Positions 17,388 through 26,918 of a DNA stretch of 64,000 nt are shown piece after piece (within the stretch, counting starts at the first letter, position 1; the number at the start of each line of letters is the position of its first letter). The notes beneath the pieces were generated by a model. The model made no database searches. It was given only the letters and a program-made list of their open reading frames with translations, and was not told where the DNA came from. The position numbers and the translations under genes were made by a program. The stretch is from Penaeicola halotolerans (GTDB taxonomy: Bacteria; Bacteroidota; Bacteroidia; Cytophagales; Cyclobacteriaceae), in NCBI RefSeq assembly GCF_016464625.1, contig NZ_JAEAGO010000003.1:310001-374000 (forward strand), read 5' to 3'.

Positions 17388-20039
17388 ATGGCTGAAAGCA
17401 ATAACAACACACAAGCAATTCTAGCTGAGCTTTTGAGCTTGGTAGATAACGTAGAGAATCTCACTTGGTCGGTAGAATCAAAACCGCCCTATCACTTTTT
17501 ATTTGCCAATAAATCTTTTAGAAAGGCATTTGATATCAAAAATCCTAATGAGCTGTCATTAGCAGATATATGCTCAATAGATCTATCGAGACTTTCTACC
17601 ATACCTCAACTTCAAGCATTTAAAATAAAAGAAAAAAGCATCATTTGTGAGGTTAGATTAAATGAAGGTGGATTACTAGATAGAATAGATTTTGTCAATG
17701 GCCGCATTCTTCCAAGCCCCGAAACCGTAGAAAATAGTCAAAACCACCTCAGTGAAGTTAATTTCTTACGCTCACTTTTAGAAACACAATCAAACTATGT
17801 AATCAGAACAGATATTACTGGCAACTATACCTTTGCTAATGAGTCTTTTTTGAAAAAATTTGATTTCACACTTGATGAGATTTTGGGGAAACCATCGATG
17901 AGTACCGTTTGCGAAATAGATCATAATATCTGTATGAAAATGGTCTATCAGTGCTTAAGTAGTCCTGGGACAGTCAGACCACTTAAACTACGCAAGCCGA
18001 ATCCTCATGACCCTAATAATCCCTATCTCACCGAGTGGGAATTCATTGCTACCATAGATGAACATGGTAACCCAACGGGTGTACAAGGTGTGGGACATGA
18101 CTTATCAGAGGCACGTTTTTTTGAGCATCAAACAGAACTACTAATCAACCTAATTAATCGTTCTTCAGAGGCTATTCAAATCACCGATGAGGCTGGAAAC
18201 TTCATTTTTCTCAATAAAGAAGCTGAAAAAAGACTAGGGTTTAAACTATCCGATAAACCTCAGATCAATATAAAAGAGGTAGAGATTGTCTTCAAAGGTC
18301 AAGGAGCTTGGGAAAGACATGTATCTCTCCTGAAAAAAGATGGCAACATGCTACTCTACGGCATCAATGTCAATCAAAATACTGGAGAGGAATTCCCAGT
18401 TGAGGTCACAGCTAACTATCTAGAAATCTCTGGAAAAGGGTACATCATGGCATTTTCTAGAGATATCACTGATCGTAAAAAGACTGAAAATCAAATACGG
18501 GAAAAAGACCTCCTGCTTCAGCGATTATCTGATCAGGTCCCAGGCATGTTATTTACTTTTAAAATATCAGCTGAGGGGCATGTCACCTATCCATTTGTAA
18601 GTAGTGGGGCCAAAGATATTTTTGGAAGAGAGACAAAAGATCTTGATAAGGATGCTAGTTACGTGTTTCAATTTGTACATCCTGAGGATCTTCAAGAACT
18701 TCAACAGAGCATCAGTGAATCCGCAGAAAAGCTGACGCCATGGTATAAAGAGTTTAGAATCGTCCTACCAGATGGTCGCACATCATGGCGCATGGGAAGC
18801 TCTATACCAGAAAGAACTCCTACGGGAGATACGATTTGGTATGGCTTGCTTACTAATATAGACAAACAAAAAGAGACAGAGTATAATCTCATCCAGTCAA
18901 AAGAAGCTGCAGACGCTGCTAATCACGCTAAGTCTGAGTTCCTCTCTATGATCAGTCACGAAATAAGAACGCCCCTCAATGCAATCATGGGTACAAGCTA
19001 TCTACTTCTCAATGAAGAACAGCGAGAACTCATCAAAGAAGGCGTCCGTACTATTCAGTTTAGTTCAAGAAATCTCCTAGCGATCATCAATGATATCCTA
19101 GACTACAGCAAAATAGAAGCTAATAAAATCGAGCTTGAGAAAAATACCTTTAGCTTAAATAAACTAATCAATAACCTCATTCAAGGCCAAACATATAAAG
19201 CCATAGAAAATGGCAATAAAATCATCGCCACATTAGATGAAAAACTACCAGAGTATCTCATAGGAGATCAAGTGAGGCTAGGTCAAATCCTCAATAACCT
19301 GTTGAGCAATGCCGTCAAATTTACTAGAAATGGTGAAGTGGAACTGGTCGTAAGAGAACTCAATCATGATGATAAAAAAATCAAACTCTACTTTGCTGTA
19401 CGTGATACGGGAGTAGGTATCCCTAAAGACAAACAAGAGCGTATTTTTGAGCGGTTTCAGCAGGCCAATGTATCCAATACTAGAGAGTTTGGAGGTACAG
19501 GACTAGGGCTTTCTATCACTAAAAGACTGCTTAACTTGATGGATTCTGAGATTCATTTAGAGAGTGATGAAAATGAAGGAGCGACTTTTTACTTCGAGGC
19601 GACTTTTGAGATCAATACCTCACAGGATAATTCAGCAGTACAAGCAGAAGCAGCTGATGACACCAATAAAAATCTCAGCGCTGCTAAAATCCTCATGGCT
19701 GAAGATAATCAAGTCAACGCCATACTTGCTAAAAAATTTATCCTCAAATGGAATGGGCAAGTAGATGTTGCTGAAAATGGCGTAAAGGCATTAGAAAAGG
19801 CTTTCCAAGACAGCTATGACTTGATCTTGATGGATATCCAAATGCCTGAAATGAACGGGTTAGAAGCTACAGCTGAGCTAAGAAGTAGAGGTGTGAAAAT
19901 CCCAATCCTTGCCATCAGCGCAGCTGCTATGTCCGAGATGAAAGAACAAGCACTCCAAGCTGGGATGAACGATTTCATCGCCAAACCTTTTGAACCAAAT
20001 CATTTATATTTGAAGCTCAAGCAGTATTTGAATCAATAA
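17388..20039 (+). CDS. Multi-PAS hybrid sensor histidine kinase with receiver domain
   Basis: Large cytoplasmic sensor protein of 883 residues with no signal peptide or membrane helix. Domains in order: a degenerate PAS-like N-terminus, three PAS/PAC modules (about 125-245, 254-370, 372-500), a HisKA domain with SHEIRTPLNA (phospho-acceptor His524), a HATPase domain with NAVKF, DTGVGIP and GGTGLGL (about 620-745), and a receiver domain (about 765-880) with ILMDIQMPEMNG (phospho-acceptor Asp816) and Lys in AKPFEP. No separate response regulator or Hpt protein is adjacent, so its output is unknown. It ends immediately next to the convergent TPR lipoprotein gene. Confidence 0.93.
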   Translation: MAESNNNTQAILAELLSLVDNVENLTWSVESKPPYHFLFANKSFRKAFDIKNPNELSLADICSIDLSRLSTIPQLQAFKIKEKSIICEVRLNEGGLLDRIDFVNGRILPSPETVENSQNHLSEVNFLRSLLETQSNYVIRTDITGNYTFANESFLKKFDFTLDEILGKPSMSTVCEIDHNICMKMVYQCLSSPGTVRPLKLRKPNPHDPNNPYLTEWEFIATIDEHGNPTGVQGVGHDLSEARFFEHQTELLINLINRSSEAIQITDEAGNFIFLNKEAEKRLGFKLSDKPQINIKEVEIVFKGQGAWERHVSLLKKDGNMLLYGINVNQNTGEEFPVEVTANYLEISGKGYIMAFSRDITDRKKTENQIREKDLLLQRLSDQVPGMLFTFKISAEGHVTYPFVSSGAKDIFGRETKDLDKDASYVFQFVHPEDLQELQQSISESAEKLTPWYKEFRIVLPDGRTSWRMGSSIPERTPTGDTIWYGLLTNIDKQKETEYNLIQSKEAADAANHAKSEFLSMISHEIRTPLNAIMGTSYLLLNEEQRELIKEGVRTIQFSSRNLLAIINDILDYSKIEANKIELEKNTFSLNKLINNLIQGQTYKAIENGNKIIATLDEKLPEYLIGDQVRLGQILNNLLSNAVKFTRNGEVELVVRELNHDDKKIKLYFAVRDTGVGIPKDKQERIFERFQQANVSNTREFGGTGLGLSITKRLLNLMDSEIHLESDENEGATFYFEATFEINTSQDNSAVQAEAADDTNKNLSAAKILMAEDNQVNAILAKKFILKWNGQVDVAENGVKALEKAFQDSYDLILMDIQMPEMNGLEATAELRSRGVKIPILAISAAAMSEMKEQALQAGMNDFIAKPFEPNHLYLKLKQYLNQ

Positions 20040-21059
20040 TTAGCAATTCTCCTTCAACCAATCTGCCAATCCTTTGGATACCTCTTTCGCACTTTTCGCT
20101 ACTTGACAAGCCTTCTCTAGATCCCCTAGTTCACTGTAAGCCTGCGCTAAGTACCAATGCGCATCTTCAAGTTGATCGTCCATAGTAAGTGCTTGATTGA
20201 GCATGATGACAGCTTGATTTGGATCATTTGTTAGCAAAAAATACAAACCCCTATTGCGATAAGCCCAAGGATTTTTTGAGTTCATCCTGATCGACTGATT
20301 GATCAAATCACCTGCATCCTCATATTGACCCAATTGTAAAAGAATAAAACCCTTATTGTTTAAGTAATAAGCTTCCCCCGGATTAATTTCTATAGCCTTT
20401 TCAACTTGCACTAAAGCCTCTTGCCAGTCCATCTCTTTGATGGCTATCTGCGAGTATAGATTATAAATATTTGCTTCATTTGGATTAAGCGTCAAGCCTA
20501 CAGATAAGTCTTCTTTAGCTTGATCAAAAGCACCTTTATAGAAATAAATAGTGGCGCGATTCACGAAGGTTTCTGCATTGTATTCATCCAGTGCAATAGA
20601 TTTGGTAAAAGCTTCAATAGCTTCATCATATCTCTTTTGCTCAGTCAAAACCAAGCCTTTCGTAAATGGCACATAGGGAGCGTCTGGAATAAGCTTTTCT
20701 AACCTGTCTAAATCAGCAAGGCTGTTGTAGTATTCACTGACATTTTGATAAGCCACTGCTCGATTAAAGAGTGCCTGTTGATGATCTGGAGCAAGTTCGA
20801 TAGCCTTATTATAGTCATAGATGGCTTCTCTATCTTTACCTGACTTGGCATAAGCAAGTCCTCGATTATTGAGCGCATCTACATAGTTTGGATCTATCGC
20901 TAGCGCTTCTGTGAAATAGTTAATCGCCTCTTTATAAGATGATTCATTGATCTTATCTATTCCTTTAAGTAAAAACCGTCCCTTTTTATCCTCATCTGAA
21001 TCACACGCAAATACGATGACAGCCAAAACAAGTAAAATCCCTAATCTCTTTATTATCAT
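20040..21059 (-). CDS. TPR-repeat lipoprotein
   Basis: A 339-residue protein. The N-terminus MIIKRLGILLVLAVIVFACDS is a lipoprotein signal with Cys19 as the lipidated residue; Asp at +2 would favour inner-membrane retention by the E. coli rule, which does not reliably apply in Bacteroidota. The rest is about eight consecutive TPR units (for example ALNNRGLAYAKSGKDREAI and ALFNRAVAYQNVSEYY), a scaffold for protein contacts in the periplasm or on the surface. It is convergent with, and touches, the end of the hybrid kinase gene. No partner can be named. Confidence 0.88.
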   Translation of the reverse strand: MIIKRLGILLVLAVIVFACDSDEDKKGRFLLKGIDKINESSYKEAINYFTEALAIDPNYVDALNNRGLAYAKSGKDREAIYDYNKAIELAPDHQQALFNRAVAYQNVSEYYNSLADLDRLEKLIPDAPYVPFTKGLVLTEQKRYDEAIEAFTKSIALDEYNAETFVNRATIYFYKGAFDQAKEDLSVGLTLNPNEANIYNLYSQIAIKEMDWQEALVQVEKAIEINPGEAYYLNNKGFILLQLGQYEDAGDLINQSIRMNSKNPWAYRNRGLYFLLTNDPNQAVIMLNQALTMDDQLEDAHWYLAQAYSELGDLEKACQVAKSAKEVSKGLADWLKENC

Positions 21060-21199
21060 GCTATTAAATCTTATTCGCTACACATTTTTTTATTGGAGAA
21101 TCCAAAAGAAGTCTTTAACTTCGAACAAATTTAGAAAAGTATTTTTATAATTTTTTCTAGAAGGGAAATCAAAGCAACTATTTAAACCACCATTTGCCA

Positions 21200-22093
21200 A
21201 TGAAAAACAACTACCTCAAATTGATCATGAGCAGCCTGATCTTAATCTGCGTGATCCCATTTTCATCAGTACAAGCACAAACACTAGACGACTATATCAC
21301 TAGATATACTGGAGAGAATGGACCTGGATATATCAAACCAGCTGTAGAGTCTATCAGTTCAAATATGAATAGTGGATGGTATCGCAGTGCTAAAATCAAA
21401 AAACTCAGACCTCAATTCTATCTAGGTGTGGTCGTCATGGGAGCTTTTATCCCAGAAGACAACAAGACTTTCAGAGCAACTACTGAGGGTGATTTTAGTC
21501 CTAGACAAACAGTAGATGCACCGACTATCGTAGGTTCAGGAGAAAGCGTCACCATATCAGGTGATGGTGGCACGACTTACACATTTCCAGGCGGTGCAGA
21601 CATCAATTTCATCCCTTTGGCAGCTCCTCAGCTGACTTTAGGCTCTGTCTTTGGCACTGACGTAAGTGTCCGATATGTCACAGCACCTATTGGTGGTGAG
21701 ATAGGCGATGTCACGTTATCCGGCTTCGGCATCAGACATAGTGTGAGTCAGTATTTGCCCGACCTGTTTCCTGTAGATATCGCTATCAATTATAATAATA
21801 GCACTGCTGAAGTAGGTGATATCATGAAAGTAAAATCTTGGATAGCAGGTGTGCAAGGCTCCTATTCTATCAAGATTTTAAATGTTTATGGAGGTTTTGC
21901 TTACGAAAAAGGAAATGCTGATATCAACTATACTTCAAGTGAAGGAACAAACATTGATTTCAACATAGATACTAATGCAAACATGCGTGCGACACTAGGT
22001 CTGTGTCTCAATATGGGGCCAGTTAAATTGAATACCGACTATAGTATAGGTGCTCAAAATGTATTAACAGTAGGATTTGGAATAGGAATTTAA
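21200..22093 (+). CDS. DUF6588 family exported beta-rich protein
   Basis: A 297-residue exported protein with a Sec signal (MKNNYLKLIMSSLILI...SSVQAQ). The start is the ATG at 21200; a TTG two codons earlier is less likely. The mature N-terminus DDYITRYTGENGPGYIKPAVESISSNMNSGWY is followed by glycine-rich beta-strand segments such as DVTLSGFGIRHSVSQYL and SIKILNVYGGFAYEKG, and a final GFGIGI. This pattern matches DUF6588, a predicted outer-membrane barrel family of Bacteroidota. It is probably co-transcribed with the small lipoprotein gene that begins 19 bases downstream. Function unknown. Confidence 0.75.
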   Translation: MKNNYLKLIMSSLILICVIPFSSVQAQTLDDYITRYTGENGPGYIKPAVESISSNMNSGWYRSAKIKKLRPQFYLGVVVMGAFIPEDNKTFRATTEGDFSPRQTVDAPTIVGSGESVTISGDGGTTYTFPGGADINFIPLAAPQLTLGSVFGTDVSVRYVTAPIGGEIGDVTLSGFGIRHSVSQYLPDLFPVDIAINYNNSTAEVGDIMKVKSWIAGVQGSYSIKILNVYGGFAYEKGNADINYTSSEGTNIDFNIDTNANMRATLGLCLNMGPVKLNTDYSIGAQNVLTVGFGIGI

Positions 22094-22112
22094 AAAAACA
22101 AATAATAAAAAA

Positions 22113-22673
22113 ATGAAAAAGACAATTTTAGGTTTTTTAGTCGCTAGCTCATTGATGATGACTAGCTGTTTGGAAGATATCGCTACTGATTTAGTTGGTA
22201 CTTATCCATTCAATGAATTGTATGAAATCGATCAAACTGGTGCGTTTGAAGAATCAAGAACGCTCTCTGTAGCTGATGTAACAGACGAGATCGACTTTGA
22301 TGGAGAAGTGAAATCTGTCGGGGTAAACTCTGTGAAAATCTTGGTGACAGTAAATAGTGGCAATACTGCTGAGTCAGTAGATTTGTTTGCAAATATCACT
22401 TCTGGAGGCATCTCATATGACCTATTTACTAAAACGGTAGATCTTACAAGTTTCACAGTAGGTCAAGAGCAGGAATTTATCTTAAACCCAGAGCTTAATC
22501 CAGCGGCTGTGACACTTTTCACACTGAAGGTTAAAGAAATCATCAATGGTACATTTGATGTCAATGAACAATTTACAATCTCGGTGGGTGGTGATACTAA
22601 TCCTGGCAATAGCACGATAAAAGCAACTGTAAGATTGATGATAGACTCAGAGTGTGTATACACTACTAATTGA
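22113..22673 (+). CDS. Small lipoprotein, beta-sandwich-like, unknown function
   Basis: A 186-residue protein with a lipoprotein signal: MKKTILGFLVASSLMMTSCLED, Cys19 being the lipidation site. The mature part contains repeated hydrophobic-polar strands and ends with DSECVYTTN, giving one extra cysteine. I do not recognise a family; the strand pattern suggests an immunoglobulin-like or all-beta fold. It follows the DUF6588 gene by 19 bases and a terminator closes the pair, so a two-gene operon encoding an outer-membrane barrel and a lipoprotein is likely. Confidence 0.7.
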   Translation: MKKTILGFLVASSLMMTSCLEDIATDLVGTYPFNELYEIDQTGAFEESRTLSVADVTDEIDFDGEVKSVGVNSVKILVTVNSGNTAESVDLFANITSGGISYDLFTKTVDLTSFTVGQEQEFILNPELNPAAVTLFTLKVKEIINGTFDVNEQFTISVGGDTNPGNSTIKATVRLMIDSECVYTTN

Positions 22674-22700
22674 TAAAAAACATATTAGTTTAGATTCCTT

Positions 22701-22735
22701 AAAGCCTGATGTAAATGCATCAGGCTTTACTTTTT
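22701..22735 (+). terminator. Intrinsic terminator of the DUF6588-lipoprotein operon
   Basis: Eleven-base arms AAAGCCTGATG and CATCAGGCTTT with a six-base loop, followed by ACTTTTT. It lies 27 bases after the lipoprotein stop codon. Confidence 0.85.
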
Positions 22736-22939
22736 ATTTTAGATAAATAGTATTTTTTATCTTAAAAAGACATTCTTTAAAGATCAAATACATTAATGTT
22801 AATATAAGTTGATATTAAGCTAAAAACCTCTTATAAATCAGGCTACTAGATTCTTTTCACTCAATATTTTTTTCTAAAATTTGGAAATAAAATCTCTAAA
22901 TTAGCAGCGATAATCCCAAGATTAATTTTTGCTCAGTAA

Positions 22940-24853
22940 ATGAAATACCTCTTTTGCATTTTATTATTTTTTTTATCAGTAGGAAATTCTTCCGCCAATG
23001 AGCTAGAAATAGATTCATTGACAAAAACATTACCTAAACTATCTCCTTCAGAAAAAGTAGATGCACTCATCAGATTAAGTTGGTTAAATAGAAATATAAA
23101 CCCTGACAAAATGGTGTCTTATGGCAATGAGGCACTTTCAATCCAGCAAAAAATTGATTCGCTGAGTCCTAAGATGGCTACCATAGTCAATTATATAGGT
23201 GTAGGATATAGGAATCTTGGTAACTACCCCAAAGCGTTGGACATGTACTTTGCGACTATAGATATCGCACAAAAAACAAAAAACGAACAGCAACTTGGAT
23301 TTGCCTATCAAGGGATTGGTGATATTTTTGAGCGACTAGGTGAGTTTGATAAGGCCATTGAGTATTGTGAAAAAAGCATCACGCAATTCACTAAACTAGA
23401 TGATGATTTTGGTTTAGGATATGCTTATCACTCTTTAGGCAGAATCTATGAAAGCAGCAGTGATCTCAAAAAATCTCGTGAAAGCTATGTAAAGGTCTAC
23501 CAAATAAGAAAAAGTCTAGGCGATACTGTAGGCATGTCAAGTGCGATCAACAGGCTGGGCAATATCTACAGAGAAGAAGGCAAATACCAAGAAGCTATAG
23601 AACATGCGACTGAATCGATCACACTATCTAGAAAAGTCTCTGACCAGATCGGTATCTACTATGCTTCTGTGAGTCTATCTCATACTTACCTGCTACTTAA
23701 ACAGCCGACCAAAGCAATTTATCATATCAAAGAAGCTGAAAAAATAGCCCAGATACTCCGAAATAAAGAATACCTAAAAACAGTATCGGATCTTTATAGC
23801 CAATACTACGATATGGTGGGTAACTATCAAATGGCTCTATCTGAGTATAAAAAATATCAAGCATATCAGGACAGCTTATACAATGAACAAAACCTTAAAT
23901 CAATAGCCCAACTTGAACTTGCTAGAAAAGAAGCTGAAAACAACGCTCTTCTAAAAGAGAGGCGTCTGAATGATGCTATTTTGCAAAAGCAAAAAGCCAC
24001 GCTTCGCTATCAAAATATGATTTTTATAGTTGTTGCGGTGTTTTTAGTCAGTATGGGTGTAGTCATTGCTATCCAATACAGGCAAAAGAAAAGGGAGAAA
24101 GCCATCAATGAAGAGCTAAAAAATAAATCGCTAGAAATAGAGAAGCAAAGTTTAAAGCTAAAGGAAATCAATAGACTTAAAGATAAGTTGTTTTCCATTC
24201 TCGCTCATGACTTACGAAGTCCTCTTACAGGCTTGAAAGGCACATTAGATCTAATTCAAGATGATGCATTGAGTAAAGAAGAGCTTCAGTCAATCATTAA
24301 AAACTTAAAAGACAATTTTCAATATGTCAATTCTACCCTAGAAAATCTCCTAAGATGGTCTGTACTTCAGTTCAAAGGTGATCAGATCATCAGACTCGAA
24401 GCCATTGATCTGAAGTGCATTTTAGAAGAATCAGTAGGCCTTATGAAGCAGTACGCTTTCACTAAGGAAATCAAAATCAATATGTCTATCCAGCCTGAAA
24501 ACCTCCAAATCATGGGTGATAGTGATCAGTTAAGAGTAGTCTTTAGAAATTTACTTAACAATGCTATCAAATTTTCAAACAAGGGGCAGACAGTCAATAT
24601 CCAAGCCACAGTAGAGGGGCATGAAGCTGTCATAGAAGTGACTGACTACGGTGTGGGTGTCCCAATTGAGAAAATCGACACCCTCTTTGAAGTGAATGAC
24701 TATACTTCTACCCCTGGAACACTTGGAGAAAAAGGAACTGGACTAGGTTTGATCCTTTGTAAGGAATTTATAGAAAACAATAAAGGATCCATAGCAGTAA
24801 AAACTGAGCTTAACAAAGGAACAACATTTAGCGTTAGATTAATCAAAGTTTAA
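22940..24853 (+). CDS. TPR-domain membrane sensor histidine kinase
   Basis: A 637-residue sensor kinase. A signal peptide (residues 1-19) is followed by a periplasmic array of about six TPR units (about 75-310, such as GFAYQGIGDIFERLGEFDKA), a short coiled segment and one membrane helix (about 359-380, FIVVAVFLVSMGVVIAI). The HisKA motif is AHDLRSPLTG with phospho-acceptor His423, and the HATPase domain has NNAIKFSN, DYGVGVP and GTGLGLILCKEF. This architecture is frequent in Bacteroidota and is thought to sense through protein contacts outside the membrane. No response regulator gene is adjacent, so it is an orphan kinase. Confidence 0.93.
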   Translation: MKYLFCILLFFLSVGNSSANELEIDSLTKTLPKLSPSEKVDALIRLSWLNRNINPDKMVSYGNEALSIQQKIDSLSPKMATIVNYIGVGYRNLGNYPKALDMYFATIDIAQKTKNEQQLGFAYQGIGDIFERLGEFDKAIEYCEKSITQFTKLDDDFGLGYAYHSLGRIYESSSDLKKSRESYVKVYQIRKSLGDTVGMSSAINRLGNIYREEGKYQEAIEHATESITLSRKVSDQIGIYYASVSLSHTYLLLKQPTKAIYHIKEAEKIAQILRNKEYLKTVSDLYSQYYDMVGNYQMALSEYKKYQAYQDSLYNEQNLKSIAQLELARKEAENNALLKERRLNDAILQKQKATLRYQNMIFIVVAVFLVSMGVVIAIQYRQKKREKAINEELKNKSLEIEKQSLKLKEINRLKDKLFSILAHDLRSPLTGLKGTLDLIQDDALSKEELQSIIKNLKDNFQYVNSTLENLLRWSVLQFKGDQIIRLEAIDLKCILEESVGLMKQYAFTKEIKINMSIQPENLQIMGDSDQLRVVFRNLLNNAIKFSNKGQTVNIQATVEGHEAVIEVTDYGVGVPIEKIDTLFEVNDYTSTPGTLGEKGTGLGLILCKEFIENNKGSIAVKTELNKGTTFSVRLIKV

Positions 24854-24872
24854 TTTTTAACATATTTTTATC

Positions 24873-25190
24873 ATGATTTGTACAACAACAAACAGTATCG
24901 AAGGGAAGAAAATCACAAAATACCTAGGAGTCGTGACAGGCGAAACGATCATAGGTGCCAATATCTTCAAAGACTTTTTTGCTAGCATCACAGACATCGT
25001 AGGTGGTCGCTCATCTGCTTATGAGAAAGTACTGAAAGAAGCTAAGGATTTAGCAATGAGTGAACTTCAAATGCGTGCTATGCAGCTTGGGGGTAATGCT
25101 ATAGTAGGTATTGACTTAGACTATGAGACTATCAGAGAAGGGATGCTGATGGTGACTGCAAGTGGTACTGCTGTAGTCATAGAAGGGTAA
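24873..25190 (+). CDS. UPF0145 (YbjQ-like) protein
   Basis: A 105-residue cytoplasmic protein of the YbjQ/UPF0145 family, sometimes annotated as heavy-metal-binding. The family pattern is clear: [34 protein letters not shown], then [19 protein letters not shown] and a short C-terminal strand [11 protein letters not shown]. Length matches the family exactly. The name reflects a structural similarity; no metal ligands are obvious here. It starts 19 bases after the TPR-kinase stop and ends at a terminator, so it may be read with the kinase. Confidence 0.9.
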   Translation: MICTTTNSIEGKKITKYLGVVTGETIIGANIFKDFFASITDIVGGRSSAYEKVLKEAKDLAMSELQMRAMQLGGNAIVGIDLDYETIREGMLMVTASGTAVVIEG

Positions 25191-25209
25191 TCAAATAAGC
25201 CACATTTTA

Positions 25210-25244
25210 AAGCAAGTAGCTCAAATCGACTACTTGCTTTTTTG
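25210..25244 (+). terminator. Intrinsic terminator after the UPF0145 gene
   Basis: Nine-base arms AGCAAGTAG and CTACTTGCT enclose ten bases and are followed by T5-6. It lies 20 bases after the stop codon. Confidence 0.85.
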
Positions 25245-25286
25245 GTTTAATCCATACTCAAAACCCTCCTGTTAAGAAATATTCCT

Positions 25287-25294
25287 TATTTTTG
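25287..25294 (+). promoter_or_regulatory. Candidate -7 element for trpS
   Basis: TATTTTTG fits TAnnTTTG and ends 15 bases before the trpS ATG. No clear -33 TTG is present. Confidence 0.45.
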
Positions 25295-25309
25295 GCAAAA
25301 TTTTAACTT

Positions 25310-26278
25310 ATGGCAAGAGTACTTACAGGGATACAGAGTTCAGGAAAACCACATCTCGGCAATCTCCTCGGGGCGATCATTCCAGCAGTATCCCTGACCA
25401 AATCATCTCAAAACGAGTCCTTTATATTCATAGCCGATCTACACTCTTTGACTACGATCAAGGATGCTGATCAGAGGAAAGCAAATGTACAAGCTGTAGC
25501 AGCAGCATGGCTAGCATTTGGGCTAGATCCTGAAAAAACTGTTTTTTATCGTCAGTCTAAAGTGGCAAAGGTCACCGAGCTCGCTTGGTATCTTAACTGC
25601 TTCACGCCATTTCCGATGCTTGCCAATGCACACTCATTTAAAGATAAATCTGACAGACTAGCTGATGTCAATGCTGGGTTATTTACCTATCCCGTACTCA
25701 TGGCCGCTGATATCTTGCTTTATGATGCGGACATAGTGCCTGTCGGAAAAGATCAAATCCAACACCTCGAGATCACGAGAGATATAGCCAGTGCATTTAA
25801 TAATCGATATGGTGAGGTGTTCATACTGCCAAAAGCCCAAACTAATGAAGCTATGATGACCATCCCTGGCACCGATGGACAGAAGATGAGCAAGTCTTAT
25901 GGTAACATCATCGACATCTTTTTACCAGAAAAAGAGCTGAAGAAAAACATTAATACTATTATAACTGACAGTACTCCACTAGAAGAACCTAAGGATCCAG
26001 ATACCTGTGTAGTATATAAGATCTATAGCTTGCTAGCTGAAACAAGCCAAACTAATGAGCTGAGATCAAAATATCTGGGAGGAAATTTTGGCTATGGACA
26101 TGCTAAAAAGGAACTTCTAGAACTGATCTTGAATAAGTTTACTGAGGAAAGAAAAAGATTTGACTACTTCATGACGCATACCTCAGAGCTAGAAAATCAA
26201 CTCCAAATAGGAGAACAAAAAGCGAACGAAATCGCAGAAAGAACACTTCAAAAAGTGCGAGAAGCACTTGGTTTTTAA
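25310..26278 (+). CDS. trpS: Tryptophanyl-tRNA synthetase
   Basis: Class I aminoacyl-tRNA synthetase that charges tRNA-Trp. The N-terminus reads GIQSSGKPHLGNLLGA, where PHLGN (14-18) is the HIGH motif variant, and the KMSKS motif appears as GQKMSKSYGN. The TrpRS-specific segments ADLHSLTT and ADILLYDADIVPVGKDQIQHLE are also present. Its 322 residues are normal for the bacterial enzyme. It is monocistronic, between a candidate promoter and a strong bidirectional terminator. Confidence 0.97.
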   Translation: MARVLTGIQSSGKPHLGNLLGAIIPAVSLTKSSQNESFIFIADLHSLTTIKDADQRKANVQAVAAAWLAFGLDPEKTVFYRQSKVAKVTELAWYLNCFTPFPMLANAHSFKDKSDRLADVNAGLFTYPVLMAADILLYDADIVPVGKDQIQHLEITRDIASAFNNRYGEVFILPKAQTNEAMMTIPGTDGQKMSKSYGNIIDIFLPEKELKKNINTIITDSTPLEEPKDPDTCVVYKIYSLLAETSQTNELRSKYLGGNFGYGHAKKELLELILNKFTEERKRFDYFMTHTSELENQLQIGEQKANEIAERTLQKVREALGF

Positions 26279-26297
26279 ACAATTAAAAAGCCTATAA

Positions 26298-26335
26298 ACA
26301 AAAAATGAGATGCATCACTGCATTTCATTTTTTGT
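26298..26335. terminator. Bidirectional intrinsic terminator
   Basis: Arms of 17 bases (starting ACAAAAAATGA and ending TCATTTTTTGT) with one mismatch surround a TCAC loop. T6 flanks the stem on both strands. It separates the convergent trpS and 26352 genes. Confidence 0.8.
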
Positions 26336-26351
26336 TATATCAATTCACAAC

Positions 26352-26774
26352 TTATTTTGCTCTCCAAGCTTCATGAACCATATTGCCTTCAAGCTGCACC
26401 ATAATTCGTGTCGGATATGGCAAGAGCAATAACCTGACATCTTTACCACCAAAATCATCCGCCTCTACTGGTACTCCAGCTACACCTTTAACCTCATATC
26501 CTACCCTCCCTTTAGCATCGGGCTGTAGTGCTATATACTGATCTGCGATATAAGCTGTAGGTAGCAAGACATCATTATCTGGACAGAGATCATCATAAAT
26601 TCTTTGAAAAGCATCTTCTAGATACTCTCCATAAGTCTCATTGAAAGCATCCTCTAAGTCATGTAGCTCATCTTCTATGGTATCATAGTCGGTATCACTA
26701 TAAGTAAGTTGACTTAAAGCGTATTTTTTTTCTACTATTTCCCCTAGTGATTTCTCCAGAGCTGATAATTCCAT
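26352..26774 (-). CDS. Conserved-looking cytoplasmic hypothetical protein
   Basis: A 140-residue protein without signal peptide or membrane segment. The first half is a very acidic helical region (SDTDYDTIEDELHDLEDAF and on). The second half has a strand-rich part beginning LLPTAYIADQY and ending with TRIMVQLEGNMVHEAWRAK. I do not recognise a named family. It is monocistronic, convergent with trpS across a shared terminator. Start is ATG at 26772-26774. A soluble acidic adaptor-like role is only a guess, so none is assigned. Confidence 0.65.
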   Translation of the reverse strand: MELSALEKSLGEIVEKKYALSQLTYSDTDYDTIEDELHDLEDAFNETYGEYLEDAFQRIYDDLCPDNDVLLPTAYIADQYIALQPDAKGRVGYEVKGVAGVPVEADDFGGKDVRLLLLPYPTRIMVQLEGNMVHEAWRAK

Positions 26775-26865
26775 GTGTTCTTCTTTTGGTTAAAATCTAT
26801 ACAAAACTCTAGAGTATCCCTTAAACTTGCAAGGAAAACAGGCATTTATCTTAAGTGAATTCTTT

Positions 26866-26873
26866 TAACTTTG
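26866..26873 (+). promoter_or_regulatory. Candidate -7 element for the HPPD gene
   Basis: TAACTTTG followed by CGG fits TAnnTTTG and lies 45 bases before the ATG at 26919. The -33 part is not recognisable. Confidence 0.45.
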
Positions 26874-26918
26874 CGGCTGTTATAGAATCAAAATCATCTA
26901 AATAAACCCAATATTAAA

